Source of the DNA: Coriobacteriales bacterium
GTDB lineage: Bacteria > Actinomycetota > Coriobacteriia > Coriobacteriales > UBA8131
Direction of reading: 5' to 3'
DNA length: 6,640 nt
Assembly: GCA_031286975.1 (NCBI GenBank)
Contig: JAITTM010000132.1
Location: 1 to 6,640, forward strand
How positions within the stretch are numbered: position 1 is the first letter of the stretch; each line of letters opens with the position of its first letter. Under the pieces are notes generated by a model, which was not told the origin of the DNA, did not search any database, and saw only the letters and a list, made by a program, of their open reading frames with translations. Positions 1 through 6,640 of this stretch are shown piece by piece. The position numbers were made by a program, and so were the translations under genes.

Positions 1-423
1 GCACGGATTTTGCTGGCGATGTCGGCTCACCCCGTTTCGCCCTTTGAGTCGGTCTATACCAGCGAGAAGCATCTGCTCATGCAGGATGCCTATCATCAAG
101 TTATCAAAGAGTACGCTCGCTTTTGCTTTGTCAAAGCAGACGAATTCAAGCTTGCTGCTGACCATATCGCCGTCGAGTTTGAGTTCATGTCCCTGTTAAT
201 CGAGCGTTCGCTTAGCAAGCTTGAGGCAGGCGACAAAGAGGGAGCCCAAGTACTGCTCGAAGAACAGCAGCGTTTTTTAACAACACATCTGCTCAACTGG
301 GTCTATCGCTTCTGCGAAGACTTTGCCAACGCAGCGCGTACAGATTTCTATCGTGGCGTAGCAGAGACAACCGTTGCCTGTCTTGACTTCGACCGTGAAT
401 ACTTTGGGCTCGTGGTCTGTTAG
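1..423 (+). CDS. TorD/DmsD-family redox enzyme maturation chaperone, C-terminal part (5' end outside window)
   Basis: The frame is open from base 1 to a TAG at 421-423, giving 140 visible residues; family members are usually about 200-280 residues, so the N-terminal part lies upstream. TorD/DmsD/NarJ-type proteins are cytoplasmic, all-helical chaperones that bind molybdenum oxidoreductases and often their Tat signal peptides, holding them until the cofactor is inserted. Visible family marks are a 'PFESVY' segment near residue 14 followed by a helix, then the '[10 protein letters not shown]' segment at about residues 54-63, which matches the conserved [E/D]H-x-x-x-E-hydrophobic motif of the family, and a helix with 'HLLNWVYRF' near the end. 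No start codon can be chosen: TTG at 10 and ATG at 19 are inside the protein. GC is about 50% (hand count, 61-420), lower than in clpB. The oxidoreductase it serves is not visible, so no specific symbol is given. Confidence 0.85.
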   Translation, partial: ARILLAMSAHPVSPFESVYTSEKHLLMQDAYHQVIKEYARFCFVKADEFKLAADHIAVEFEFMSLLIERSLSKLEAGDKEGAQVLLEEQQRFLTTHLLNWVYRFCEDFANAARTDFYRGVAETTVACLDFDREYFGLVVC

Positions 424-3158
424 CCCTTGAGCACGACGTATTGGTAGTTGTCGTTGAGATCGACGGTGGCAGTGGCGCCTTCGCCCAACTCGCCAGCCAC
501 AATCTGGTTGGCCAGCAGGTCGACAACGTTGTGCTGGATGAGGCGTTTGAGGGGGCGGGCGCCATAGACGGGATCGAAACCCTCTATGGAGAGCTGCTCG
601 GCGGCGGCGGGGGTGACAGTCACGGTGATGTGGCGGCTTGCCAGGCGCTTGAGCATCTGGGCGAGTTGCAGGTTCACGATGGCATCGATGTTCTCCATCT
701 TGAGCGAGTGGAAGATGATGATGTCGTCGATGCGGTTCAAGAACTCGGGGCGGAAGGTCTTGCGCAGCACGTCGTCGATGGCGCGGGCGAGCTTCTTGTC
801 GTCGTCAAGCTCGTTGATGGAGACCGTGTGGTCGCTGTTGCTCTGCGCGTCGGCGGCTTTTTCCAACATCGTGGTATCGAGCCCCGCGGACTTGCCGGCC
901 TGCTTGACAAAGTCGGTCATGGCACCCAGCGCGTCATGCATGCCAGCTTGCTGGTTGAACTCGCGGATGAACTGCGAGCCCACGTTGCTGGTCATGATGA
1001 TGATGGCGTTTTTGAAGCTCACCACCCTGCCCTGCCCATCGGTCAAGCGGCCGTCGTCGAGCACTTGCAGCAGGATGTTGAACACGTCGGGGTGCGCCTT
1101 CTCGATCTCGTCGAGCAAGATCACGCAATAGGGCCTGCGACGCACGGCCTCGGTGAGCTGGCCACCCTCGTCGTAGCCCACGTAGCCGGGAGGGGCACCG
1201 ATGAGCCGTTGCACGCTGAACTTCTCCATATATTCGCTCATGTCGATGCGCACCATGGCGCGCTCGCTGTCAAAGAGAAACTCGGCCAGCGATTTGGCAA
1301 GCTCGGTCTTGCCCACGCCGGTGGGCCCGAGAAACATGAAGGTACCGATGGGTTTGTCGGGGTCGCTTAAGCCGGCACGCGAGCGGCGGATGGCACCGGC
1401 AACAGCGGCGACTGCCTCGTCCTGTCCCACCACGCGCTTATGCAGCTCCTCCTCGAGGTGCACGAGCTTCTCGAGCTCGCCCTGCATCATCTTGTTGATG
1501 GGGATGCCCGTCCAGGTGCTCACCACCGTGGCGATCTCCTCCTCGGTGACTTCTTCTTTGAGCAGGCCGCCCTGCTCCTGCTTGGCCTCCAAGGTTCTGG
1601 TGGCATCAGCAATCGCGCCCTCAAGCCCGGGGATACTGGCATAGCGCAGCTCTGATGCCCGTTGCAGGTCGCCCTCGCGGGTGGCGCGCTCGTAGTCGAT
1701 CTGCGCCTGGTCGAGCTCGACCTTGAGTTGCTGTACGCGGGTGATGGCGTCTTTCTCGTTGGCCCACTCGGCCTTCATGGCGTCAAGCTGCTGCTGCACC
1801 TCGGCCATGTCTTTGCGGAGAAGCTCGAGGCGCTCCGCGGAGGCTTTGTCCGTCTCCTTGAGCAGAGCCTGCTCCTCTATCTGCAGCTGGATGAGCTGCC
1901 GGTCGACGGTGTCGATGTCCTCGGGCATCGAGTCGATCTCGATGCGCAGGCGGCTGGCGGCCTCGTCCATGAGGTCGATGGCTTTGTCGGGCAAAAAGCG
2001 GTCGCTGATGTAGCGGTTTGAGAGCTCGGCGGCCGCGACGATGGCGGCATCCGTGATGCGCACACCATGGTGGATCTCGTACTTCTCCTTAAGGCCACGC
2101 AGGATGCTGATGGTGTCCTCGACGCTGGGCTCGCCCACAAAAACGGGCTGGAAACGACGCTCGAGAGCGGCATCCTTCTCGATGTACTTGCGGTATTCGT
2201 CCAAGGTGGTGGCGCCTATGGCGTGCAACTCACCGCGGCTGAGGGCGGGCTTGAGCATGTTGCCGGCGTCTAGGGCACCGTCGCTGCCGGCTCCGGCTCC
2301 CACGATGGTATGGAGCTCGTCGATGAAGAGGATGATGCGACCGGCGGCCTCCTCGACCTCGCGCAGCACGGCCTTGAAGCGATCCTCGAACTCGCCGCGA
2401 TACTTGGCACCGGCCAGCATAGACGCCAGGTCGAGGCCCACGACCTCGCGATCTTTGAGGGATGAGGGCACGTCGCCGGCAACAATGCGCTGGGCGAGCC
2501 CCTCGACGATGGCGGTCTTGCCGGTGCCGGGCTCGCCGATGAGCACGGGGTTGTTCTTGGTGCGGCGGCTGAGCACCTGAATGGTGCGACGGATCTCCTC
2601 CGAGCGTCCGATAACGGGGTCGAGCTTGCCGGCGCGGGCTGCTTCGGTGAGGTTGCGACCATAGTGCTCAAGCGCCTCAAACTGCGTCTTGGTATCGGGC
2701 GCGGTAACACGGGTGGAGCCGCGCAGTTCCTCGTAGGCCTGCTCGATGCGTTTAGGGGTGACCCCGGCAACGCTGAGCGCCTTGCCCGCCGCGCCCTTAT
2801 CCTCAGCCAAAGCGATGAGCAGATGCTCGGTGGTGGTAAAGCTGTCCTCCATGCGTGCCGCGATTTTCTCGGCGCTGTCGAGCACCTGCGTGAAGCGCTG
2901 CGAGGGCGGCGTGACACCCATCATCTTGTTGCCCGTAACCTTGGGCGCGCTTTCTATCTCAGCCGTGACCGCCTTGCTGATGGCCGTGGGGCTCGCGCCC
3001 ACACGCTCGATGATGCTGGTCAGGTTGCTCTCGTGCGAATCAAGCAGCGCCTTGAGCAGATGCTCGGGCTCCAAAAATGCCGCGTCGAGATCTGAGGCGA
3101 TGCCCATCGCCTCCTGAAAGGCCTCCTGTGAGGAGACAGCCAGTTTATCCAGTCTCAT
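420..3158 (-). CDS. clpB: ATP-dependent disaggregase ClpB (Hsp104 family), 912 aa with an extra segment in the second AAA+ domain
   Basis: ClpB is a cytoplasmic hexameric AAA+ unfoldase that pulls polypeptides out of aggregates together with DnaK. Domains in order: Clp_N double repeat (about 1-150); NBD1 with Walker A GEPGTGKT (208-215), pore loop KYRG (252-255), Walker B ILFIDE (276-281) and arginine fingers ERR (333-335); a coiled-coil M-domain (about 400-525), typical of ClpB and the DnaK contact site; NBD2 with Walker A GPTGVGKT (611-618), pore GYVG (658-661), Walker B VILLDE (679-684), sensor-1 TSN (723-725), FLNRID (806-811) and sensor-2 GAR (866-868). All catalytic residues look intact. 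The protein is longer than the usual about 860 residues, mostly because 76 residues separate TSN from FRPEF, where E. coli ClpB has about 29 from memory. The ATG at 3158 follows hspR by 15 bp, so it is probably the last gene of the operon. Its TAA overlaps the stop of the convergent torD-like gene. Confidence 0.98.
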   Translation of the reverse strand: MRLDKLAVSSQEAFQEAMGIASDLDAAFLEPEHLLKALLDSHESNLTSIIERVGASPTAISKAVTAEIESAPKVTGNKMMGVTPPSQRFTQVLDSAEKIAARMEDSFTTTEHLLIALAEDKGAAGKALSVAGVTPKRIEQAYEELRGSTRVTAPDTKTQFEALEHYGRNLTEAARAGKLDPVIGRSEEIRRTIQVLSRRTKNNPVLIGEPGTGKTAIVEGLAQRIVAGDVPSSLKDREVVGLDLASMLAGAKYRGEFEDRFKAVLREVEEAAGRIILFIDELHTIVGAGAGSDGALDAGNMLKPALSRGELHAIGATTLDEYRKYIEKDAALERRFQPVFVGEPSVEDTISILRGLKEKYEIHHGVRITDAAIVAAAELSNRYISDRFLPDKAIDLMDEAASRLRIEIDSMPEDIDTVDRQLIQLQIEEQALLKETDKASAERLELLRKDMAEVQQQLDAMKAEWANEKDAITRVQQLKVELDQAQIDYERATREGDLQRASELRYASIPGLEGAIADATRTLEAKQEQGGLLKEEVTEEEIATVVSTWTGIPINKMMQGELEKLVHLEEELHKRVVGQDEAVAAVAGAIRRSRAGLSDPDKPIGTFMFLGPTGVGKTELAKSLAEFLFDSERAMVRIDMSEYMEKFSVQRLIGAPPGYVGYDEGGQLTEAVRRRPYCVILLDEIEKAHPDVFNILLQVLDDGRLTDGQGRVVSFKNAIIIMTSNVGSQFIREFNQQAGMHDALGAMTDFVKQAGKSAGLDTTMLEKAADAQSNSDHTVSINELDDDKKLARAIDDVLRKTFRPEFLNRIDDIIIFHSLKMENIDAIVNLQLAQMLKRLASRHITVTVTPAAAEQLSIEGFDPVYGARPLKRLIQHNVVDLLANQIVAGELGEGATATVDLNDNYQYVVLKG

Positions 3159-3165
3159 ATGCCCA

Positions 3166-3172
3166 CCCTCTC
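3166..3172 (-). promoter_or_regulatory. ribosome binding site of clpB
   Basis: On the minus strand GAGAGGG lies 7 nt before the clpB ATG, directly after the hspR stop codon. It is only a partial match to the Shine-Dalgarno consensus and weaker than the dnaJ site. With 15 bp between the genes there is little room for a separate promoter inside this gap, so clpB is probably expressed from the operon transcript. Confidence 0.6.
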
Positions 3173-3173
3173 T

Positions 3174-3557
3174 CTATTTCCACAGCCTGATGGCCTGGGG
3201 GTCCACCTTTGCCAGTGCTGTGATATGTTGACGCATCTCGAACTCGTGCAGCTTGTCCTCAAGACGGGCGACGCGGCGCTGGAGAGCCTCGTTCTCCTCC
3301 TCGCGCCTGGCAAGACGTTGTTGCAGGTCGATGATGCGCATGACACCGGCAAGGTTGATGCCCTCGTCAGTGAGCTGGCTTATCATCTCGAGCTGCTCGA
3401 TGTCCGCCTGCGAGTACATGCGGGTGTTGCCTGCCGAGCGCTTGGGGGTCACCAGACCCTTGGTCTCATAGATGCGCAGGGTCTGCGGATGCACGCCCGC
3501 GAGCTCGGCGGCCACGCTTATCATATAAAGAGGGCGGTTGCGGTCATTGGGGCTCAT
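3174..3557 (-). CDS. hspR: Heat-shock repressor HspR (MerR family)
   Basis: This is a 127-residue MerR-type DNA-binding protein. In Streptomyces and mycobacteria, HspR represses the dnaK operon and clpB by binding HAIR inverted repeats (CTTGAGT-N7-ACTCAAG) and uses DnaK as co-repressor, so that titration of DnaK by misfolded protein relieves repression. The sequence shows the family pattern: a winged helix-turn-helix at about 11-50 ('ISVAAELAGVHPQTLRIYE', then a wing with 'SAGNTRMYS'), the 'EGINLAGVMRII' segment at about 65-76, a probable coiled-coil dimerisation helix at about 78-110, and a C-terminal 'LWK' like the tail of other HspR proteins. Like classical HspR it has no cysteines, so metal or thiol sensing through cysteines is unlikely. 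The ATG at 3557 was chosen because a good ribosome site precedes it, overlapping the dnaJ stop; the 9-bp gap suggests translational coupling. Its operator is not in the window, presumably lying upstream of dnaK. Confidence 0.95.
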   Translation of the reverse strand: MSPNDRNRPLYMISVAAELAGVHPQTLRIYETKGLVTPKRSAGNTRMYSQADIEQLEMISQLTDEGINLAGVMRIIDLQQRLARREEENEALQRRVARLEDKLHEFEMRQHITALAKVDPQAIRLWK

Positions 3558-3564
3558 GAGAAAA

Positions 3565-3575
3565 CCTCATCCTTT
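3565..3575 (-). promoter_or_regulatory. ribosome binding site of hspR overlapping the dnaJ stop
   Basis: The minus strand reads AAAGGATGAGG, ending 7 nt before the hspR ATG. The GAGG part shares bases with the dnaJ TGA stop (3567-3569). Ribosomes finishing dnaJ would cover the hspR initiation site, so repressor synthesis is probably coupled to dnaJ translation. Which of AAAGGA or GAGG is the main contact cannot be decided from sequence; GAGG has the better spacing. Confidence 0.65.
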
Positions 3576-4520
3576 GTCGTTTTCAAGACTCTCACCTCTT
3601 GCGGTTGTGGTTTGGGCGGCTATCAAAGGGCGGATGTCGGCACCCGACGGGTCGGACGCGGCGGCATAGCTCTCAAGCGCCGCCTTCTGTTGCTCGTTCA
3701 GGCTGGCGGGCAGGGCAAAGTGCACCTGCACCTTGAGGTCGCCGTTGCCCTCGCCCTTGATGCGCGGGGCACCCTTGCCACCGATCACGAAGATATTGTC
3801 GTTTTGCGTACCCGCGGGGATGCGGAGTTTGACCCTGGATCCATCGGGGGCGGGCACCACGATCTGCGCGCCCAAGGCCGCCTCCGCCATGCTGATGGGC
3901 AGGTCGAGATGGACGTTGGGCCCCTTGCGGCTATACAGCGGATGTGGCTTTATGGAGGTGACGATAACAAGGTCGCCCTTCTCCCCCTTGCCTGTGCCTA
4001 AGCTGCCCTTGCCCTTGTAGCGGAGCTTGCCGCCCTCAACAGCGCCAGCCGGTATCTTGACATCGAGCTGCTGCTTCTCGTCGTTGATCCTGATGGTCAC
4101 GCGCTTCTCGGCACCCGTGAAAGCCTCTTCAAAGCTGACCTCCAAGGTGACCTGCACGTCGCGCCCCTTGACGGAGCGCTCAGGGAAATCCCAGTTGGAG
4201 CCAAAGGCACCCTCGCCGTGGCGGATGCTCTCGAAGATATCGCCCCAACCGCCAAAGCCGCCGCTCCAGGCGCTCCGCTGGCCGCCGCCGCCAAAGCCTG
4301 CCGCGCCGCCGTACTTGAGGTACTGGTCGTACTCAACGCGCTTCTCTTTGTCGGATAAGACCTCGTAGGCCTCGCTGACATCCTTGAACTTGGTCTCATC
4401 GCCACCGGCATCGGGGTGATGCTTGCGGGCGAGCCTCTTGAAGGCCTTCTTTATCTCGTCGGTGGAAGCAGTCTGCTTCACGCCCAGTACTTCGTAATAG
4501 TCTCTCTGTGCCTCAGCCAT
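3567..4520 (-). CDS. dnaJ: DnaJ-family co-chaperone without zinc finger (type II, CbpA-like), 317 aa
   Basis: This J-protein hands unfolded substrates to DnaK and stimulates its ATPase in the cytoplasm. It has an N-terminal J domain (about 7-70) with the essential HPD at 35-37 and the 'RDYYEVLGV' start, then a glycine/phenylalanine-rich linker (about 71-108; several GGFG-like units plus tryptophans), then two beta-rich DnaJ C-terminal substrate-binding domains (about 118-275), with '[13 protein letters not shown]', 'DVKIPAG', 'GDLVIV' and 'LRIPAGTQ' segments. There is no cysteine in the protein, so the four CxxCxGxG zinc repeats of type I DnaJ are absent. It is a type II protein like CbpA, and the length of 317 residues fits that class rather than the about 370-390 of type I. 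The tail (about 285-317) is not recognisable. The start at 4520 has a near-consensus ribosome site. It sits between grpE and hspR, where actinobacteria usually carry a type I dnaJ; the symbol reflects operon position. Confidence 0.95.
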   Translation of the reverse strand: MAEAQRDYYEVLGVKQTASTDEIKKAFKRLARKHHPDAGGDETKFKDVSEAYEVLSDKEKRVEYDQYLKYGGAAGFGGGGQRSAWSGGFGGWGDIFESIRHGEGAFGSNWDFPERSVKGRDVQVTLEVSFEEAFTGAEKRVTIRINDEKQQLDVKIPAGAVEGGKLRYKGKGSLGTGKGEKGDLVIVTSIKPHPLYSRKGPNVHLDLPISMAEAALGAQIVVPAPDGSRVKLRIPAGTQNDNIFVIGGKGAPRIKGEGNGDLKVQVHFALPASLNEQQKAALESYAAASDPSGADIRPLIAAQTTTARGESLENDKG

Positions 4521-4528
4521 GCTGCTCC

Positions 4529-4536
4529 ACCTCCTT
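4529..4536 (-). promoter_or_regulatory. strong ribosome binding site of dnaJ
   Basis: The minus strand reads AAGGAGGT followed by 8 nt and the dnaJ ATG, an essentially full match to the anti-Shine-Dalgarno sequence and the best in the window. It fixes the dnaJ start at 4520. Because 150 bp separate grpE from dnaJ, dnaJ cannot rely on coupling to grpE, which may explain the stronger site. Confidence 0.85.
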
Positions 4537-4557
4537 ATCTGTTAGCGTTAGTAAGGC

Positions 4558-4693
4558 CTGATGAGAAGTCCGCGGTCTTGGCGGATGGGATTTTGAGAAC
4601 GAAGGCACTGAGCTGCGTGCGTATTCTCAAAATCCCCTCCGATACTGCATCATAGAGTCACTCGGCGCTTCTACGATGCGGGCTTCTCATCAG
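4558..4693. repeat. outer inverted repeat, grpE 3' end against the leader of dnaJ
   Basis: Bases 4558-4573 (CTGATGAGAAGTCCGC) are the reverse complement of 4678-4693 at 15 of 16 positions; the one difference is T4569 against G4682. The right arm lies inside the last codons of grpE (the A-D-E-K-P residues) and the left arm in the gap, 21 nt before the dnaJ Shine-Dalgarno site in the transcript. It encloses a second inverted repeat. Chance is an unlikely source for a match this long at this distance. It could fold into a long intercistronic hairpin in the operon RNA, or be a trace of an inverted duplication of the grpE end. No function can be assigned. Confidence 0.8.
4582..4641. repeat. inner inverted repeat in the grpE-dnaJ gap (18-bp arms, 24-nt loop)
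   Basis: Bases 4582-4599 pair with 4624-4641 at 17 of 18 positions, with 13 uninterrupted pairs next to the loop (GGGATTTTGAGAA at 4587-4599 against TTCTCAAAATCCC at 4624-4636). The single mismatch is T4586 against C4637. Within the loop, GCAC (4605-4608) can pair with GTGC (4617-4620), lengthening the hairpin tip. No T-tract follows either arm on either strand, so it does not look like an ordinary intrinsic terminator. Its place between grpE and dnaJ suits an mRNA processing, stability or attenuation element, or a small palindromic repeat element; both are inferences. Confidence 0.85.
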
Positions 4694-5309
4694 CTCGGGG
4701 CCCACCTGTTGATACCACGACCATGGCAGGGCGCAGTATGCGGTCGCCCAATTCGTAGCCTTTTTGGTAGACCTGCGTTACGGTCTCGTCGGGCACGGTG
4801 GCGTCTTCTTCCTTGCCCACCGCTTGGTGCAGGTTGGCGTCGAAGATGGCGCCTTTGGGGTCGATCGCCTTGAGGCCTTCGCGCGTCAGGACGTCTTCAA
4901 GCTTGTTGTACACCGCCGCGATGCCCTCCTTGAGCGAGGTCTCGTTAGCGGTGTCGGAGTGCTCTATCGCGCGCTCCAGGTCATCCACGATGGGCAGCAA
5001 CTTCTCAACCAGGCGTTCGGTTGCCCGTGCGCGCTCCTGTGTCCGTTCGGCAGCGGTACGTTTACGAAAGTTATCCCACTCGGCCTGGAGCCGCACGAAC
5101 TTATCACGCAACTCGTTTGCCTCTGCCTGAGCCTTGCCCAGATCGTCCAACTCCTCGACCATCTCTGCTTCGACAGCCTCAAGCTCGTCGATAACCTCGT
5201 CCACCGCGGCGGCATCGGCCGCTGCCTGAGCAGCGGCCTTCGCTTCGTCTCCTCCAGGTGAGGGGGCGGCGCCTTTATCGGATCCAAACGGTGATTCTTT
5301 CGCCGTCAT
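4671..5309 (-). CDS. grpE: Nucleotide exchange factor GrpE
   Basis: GrpE is the dimeric cytoplasmic factor that opens the DnaK nucleotide cleft and speeds ADP release, completing the DnaK cycle. The 212-residue protein has an acidic, alanine-rich, probably disordered N-terminus (about 1-38), a long coiled-coil dimerisation helix (about 40-115, with 'RLQAEWDNFRKRT' at about 73-85), and the C-terminal beta domain with 'GAIFDANLHQAV' (about 153-164) and the GrpE signature 'VYQKGYELGDRILRPAMV' (about 180-197). Length and order are normal for the family. The ATG at 5309 is 2 bp after the dnaK stop, with an AAGGA site inside the dnaK end, so translation is probably coupled to dnaK. The last codons, including A-D-E-K-P, form one arm of the inverted repeat that reaches into the dnaJ leader. 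In mesophiles the long helix can act as a thermosensor; this is family knowledge, not visible here. Confidence 0.98.
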   Translation of the reverse strand: MTAKESPFGSDKGAAPSPGGDEAKAAAQAAADAAAVDEVIDELEAVEAEMVEELDDLGKAQAEANELRDKFVRLQAEWDNFRKRTAAERTQERARATERLVEKLLPIVDDLERAIEHSDTANETSLKEGIAAVYNKLEDVLTREGLKAIDPKGAIFDANLHQAVGKEEDATVPDETVTQVYQKGYELGDRILRPAMVVVSTGGPRADEKPAS

Positions 5310-5311
5310 GA

Positions 5312-6640
5312 CTAGTTATCCTTATCGTCCGCGTCTACAACCTCGTAGTCTGCCTCGACAACCGCATCGTCGGCAGCAGAGGTGGTACCCGCTGCGCCCT
5401 CGGCGCCATCGGCGGCAGTCTGCGCATCGGCATAGACGATCTCCGCCAGTTTGTAGCTGGCCGTTTGCAGGGTCTCGGTCTGCGCCTTAATGGCGTCGAC
5501 ATCGCTGCCCTCAAGCGCAGTCTTCAGGCTCTCAATGGCGGCCTGCACGTCGCTTTTGGTCTCCTCGGGCACCTTCTCGCCCAGATCACTCAGGGTCTTC
5601 TCGGTTGCGTAGACCAGGCTGTCCGCCTGATTGCGCACCTCAACCTCGACCTTGCGCGCGGCGTCCTCCTCTGCGTGCGACTCGGCATCTTTAACCATGC
5701 GGTCGACCTCGTCATCACTCAGCGCGGTGGAACCGCTGATAGTGATCTGCTGCGCCTTGCCCGTGCCTTTATCCTTGGCGCTCACGTTGACGATACCGTT
5801 GGCGTCGATGTCGAAGGTGACCTCGATCTGCGGGATGCCACGGGGCGCGGAGGGAATACCCGCGCGCTGGAACTTGCCCAGCGTCTTGTTGCCGGCAGCC
5901 ATCTCGCGCTCGCCCTGGAGCACGTGAATCTCAACGGAGGTCTGGCCGTCAGAGGCGGTGGAGTAGATCTCGGTTTTGCGCGTGGGGATGGTGGTGTTGC
6001 GCTCGATCATCTTGGTCATCACGCCGCCCATGGTCTCAACGCCCAGGCTCAAGGGGGTCACGTCAAGCAGCAGGATGCCCTCGACATCGCCTGAGAGCAC
6101 GCCGCCCTGGATGGCGGCACCCAGTGCCACGACCTCGTCGGGGTTCACACTCATGTTGGGCTCTTTGCCGGTGATCCTCTTCACCAGCTCCTGCACGGCG
6201 GGCATACGGGTCGAACCGCCCACCAAAATAACCTCGGCGACCTCACCGATCTTGAGCCCGGCGTCTTTAAGCGCTGTCTCGACCGGCTTTTTGGTGCGGT
6301 TGAGAAGGTCGTCCGTAATCTTCTCGAACTCCGCGCGACTCAGCGAGTAGTCCAGGTGCTTGGGCCCATTGGCATCCGCCGTGATGAAGGGCAGATTGAT
6401 GTTGGTCTGCTGGGTCGAGCTGAGCTCCATCTTGGCCTTCTCCGCAGCTTCTTTAAGGCGCTGGAGCGCCATCTTGTCGGCGCGCAGGTCGATGCCGTTG
6501 TCGCTGTTGAACTTGTCGGCAAGCCAGTTGATGATGCGTTGATCCCAGTCGTCGCCACCCAGGTGGTTGTCGCCGGAGGTTGAGAGTACCTCAAAAACAC
6601 CCTCGCTCAGCTCAAGCACCGAGACATCAAAGGTGCCGCC
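5312..6640 (-). CDS. dnaK: Chaperone DnaK (Hsp70), C-terminal 442 residues (N-terminus outside window)
   Basis: DnaK is the cytoplasmic ATP-driven Hsp70 that binds exposed hydrophobic peptides. The frame is open to the right edge, and the first visible residues are GGTFDVS, the end of Hsp70 signature 2, so about 170-180 residues (the first half of the ATPase domain) are missing from a protein normally near 610-640. Visible parts, numbered from the edge: '[12 protein letters not shown]' (about 23-34); signature 3 '[18 protein letters not shown]' (about 138-155); the interdomain linker with 'LLLDVTP' (about 190-196); the beta substrate-binding domain with 'ERNTTIPT' and 'VLQGEREMA'; the helical lid (from about 305); and an acidic tail ending '[11 protein letters not shown]'. 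A GTG at 6619 is internal and not a start. It is the first visible gene of the operon, and HspR is expected to control the promoter upstream. DnaK also acts as HspR co-repressor in studied actinobacteria. Confidence 0.99.
   Translation of the reverse strand, partial: GGTFDVSVLELSEGVFEVLSTSGDNHLGGDDWDQRIINWLADKFNSDNGIDLRADKMALQRLKEAAEKAKMELSSTQQTNINLPFITADANGPKHLDYSLSRAEFEKITDDLLNRTKKPVETALKDAGLKIGEVAEVILVGGSTRMPAVQELVKRITGKEPNMSVNPDEVVALGAAIQGGVLSGDVEGILLLDVTPLSLGVETMGGVMTKMIERNTTIPTRKTEIYSTASDGQTSVEIHVLQGEREMAAGNKTLGKFQRAGIPSAPRGIPQIEVTFDIDANGIVNVSAKDKGTGKAQQITISGSTALSDDEVDRMVKDAESHAEEDAARKVEVEVRNQADSLVYATEKTLSDLGEKVPEETKSDVQAAIESLKTALEGSDVDAIKAQTETLQTASYKLAEIVYADAQTAADGAEGAAGTTSAADDAVVEADYEVVDADDKDN
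5319..5323 (-). promoter_or_regulatory. ribosome binding site of grpE within the end of dnaK
   Basis: The minus strand reads AAGGA, 9 nt before the grpE ATG. These bases are the K-D codons near the dnaK C-terminus. The stop-to-start gap is only 2 bp, which favours re-initiation of terminating ribosomes and matched amounts of DnaK and GrpE translation. Confidence 0.65.

Noticed and set aside
406..426. Possible terminator GGGCT (406-410) with AGCCC (422-426) at the torD-clpB junction
   Set aside because: The stem has only five pairs around an 11-nt loop and no T-tract follows on either strand, so it is too weak to call.
870..900. A-G-L at ClpB residues 758-760 read as a ClpP-docking IGL/IGF motif
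   Set aside because: The first position should be a bulky hydrophobic residue. With alanine there the match is too weak to claim ClpP binding; only the unusual insertion is reported.
441..1370. Long plus-strand open frame (309 codons) opposite clpB
   Set aside because: It is antisense to an unmistakable ClpB, rich in low-complexity runs of G, V, L, H and D as expected from the complement of a high-GC gene, and shows no recognisable domain. The other plus-strand frames opposite clpB, dnaJ, grpE and dnaK are rejected for the same reason.
4582..4641. Inner inverted repeat as a HAIR operator for HspR
   Set aside because: The arms contain TTGAG and CTCAA as in HAIR, but the spacing is far too long for the CTTGAGT-N7-ACTCAAG consensus. 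CTTGAG occurs in several places in the window, but I found no correctly spaced partner.
4416..4655. Plus-strand frame of 79 codons running from the start of dnaJ into the gap
   Set aside because: Most of it is antisense to the conserved J domain, it has no clear ribosome site, and its remaining part is the inverted repeat; no sign of a real protein.
5312..6619. GTG at 6619 as the start of a shorter DnaK
   Set aside because: The frame continues to the window edge with conserved Hsp70 residues (GGTFDVS), so the gene is cut by the window and not truncated.

Overview
The window holds most of a heat-shock chaperone operon on the minus strand, in transcription order dnaK (5' end missing) - grpE - dnaJ - hspR - clpB. 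Facing it at the left edge is the 3' part of a plus-strand gene for a TorD/DmsD-like redox-enzyme chaperone. HspR, a MerR-type repressor placed just behind dnaJ, is typical of Actinobacteria. Three features together suggest, as an inference only, an anaerobic actinobacterium of the Coriobacteriia type: hspR and clpB in one operon, a DnaJ without a zinc finger, and a TorD-family gene next door. Hand counts give about 60-63% GC in two 60-base lines of clpB, and about 50% in the torD-like gene (61-420).

Layout. 1-423 (+): torD-like gene, open at the window edge. 420-3158 (-): clpB, whose TAA overlaps the torD-like TAG, so the two genes meet tail to tail with no spacer. 3174-3557 (-): hspR, 15 bp before clpB. 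3567-4520 (-): a type II DnaJ with no cysteines, 9 bp before hspR. 4521-4670: a 150-bp gap, the only sizeable one in the operon, filled by two nested near-perfect inverted repeats and a strong Shine-Dalgarno site for dnaJ. 4671-5309 (-): grpE. 5312-6640 (-): dnaK, 2 bp before grpE and running off the right edge.

How the genes work together. DnaK binds and releases unfolded polypeptides using ATP. DnaJ delivers substrate and triggers hydrolysis, and GrpE exchanges the nucleotide. ClpB threads aggregated proteins through its pore and works with DnaK in disaggregation. HspR in studied actinobacteria represses its own operon with DnaK as co-repressor, so this layout places the full disaggregation machine and its feedback sensor on one likely transcript. 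The operon promoter and any HAIR operator should lie upstream of dnaK, outside the window.

This is mainly a well-known system and I found no wholly new one. The points that deserve a second look are the nested inverted repeats between grpE and dnaJ, an extra segment of roughly 47 residues in the second AAA+ domain of ClpB at the place where ClpA and ClpC carry their ClpP-binding loop, and the zinc-less DnaJ as the operon's J-protein.
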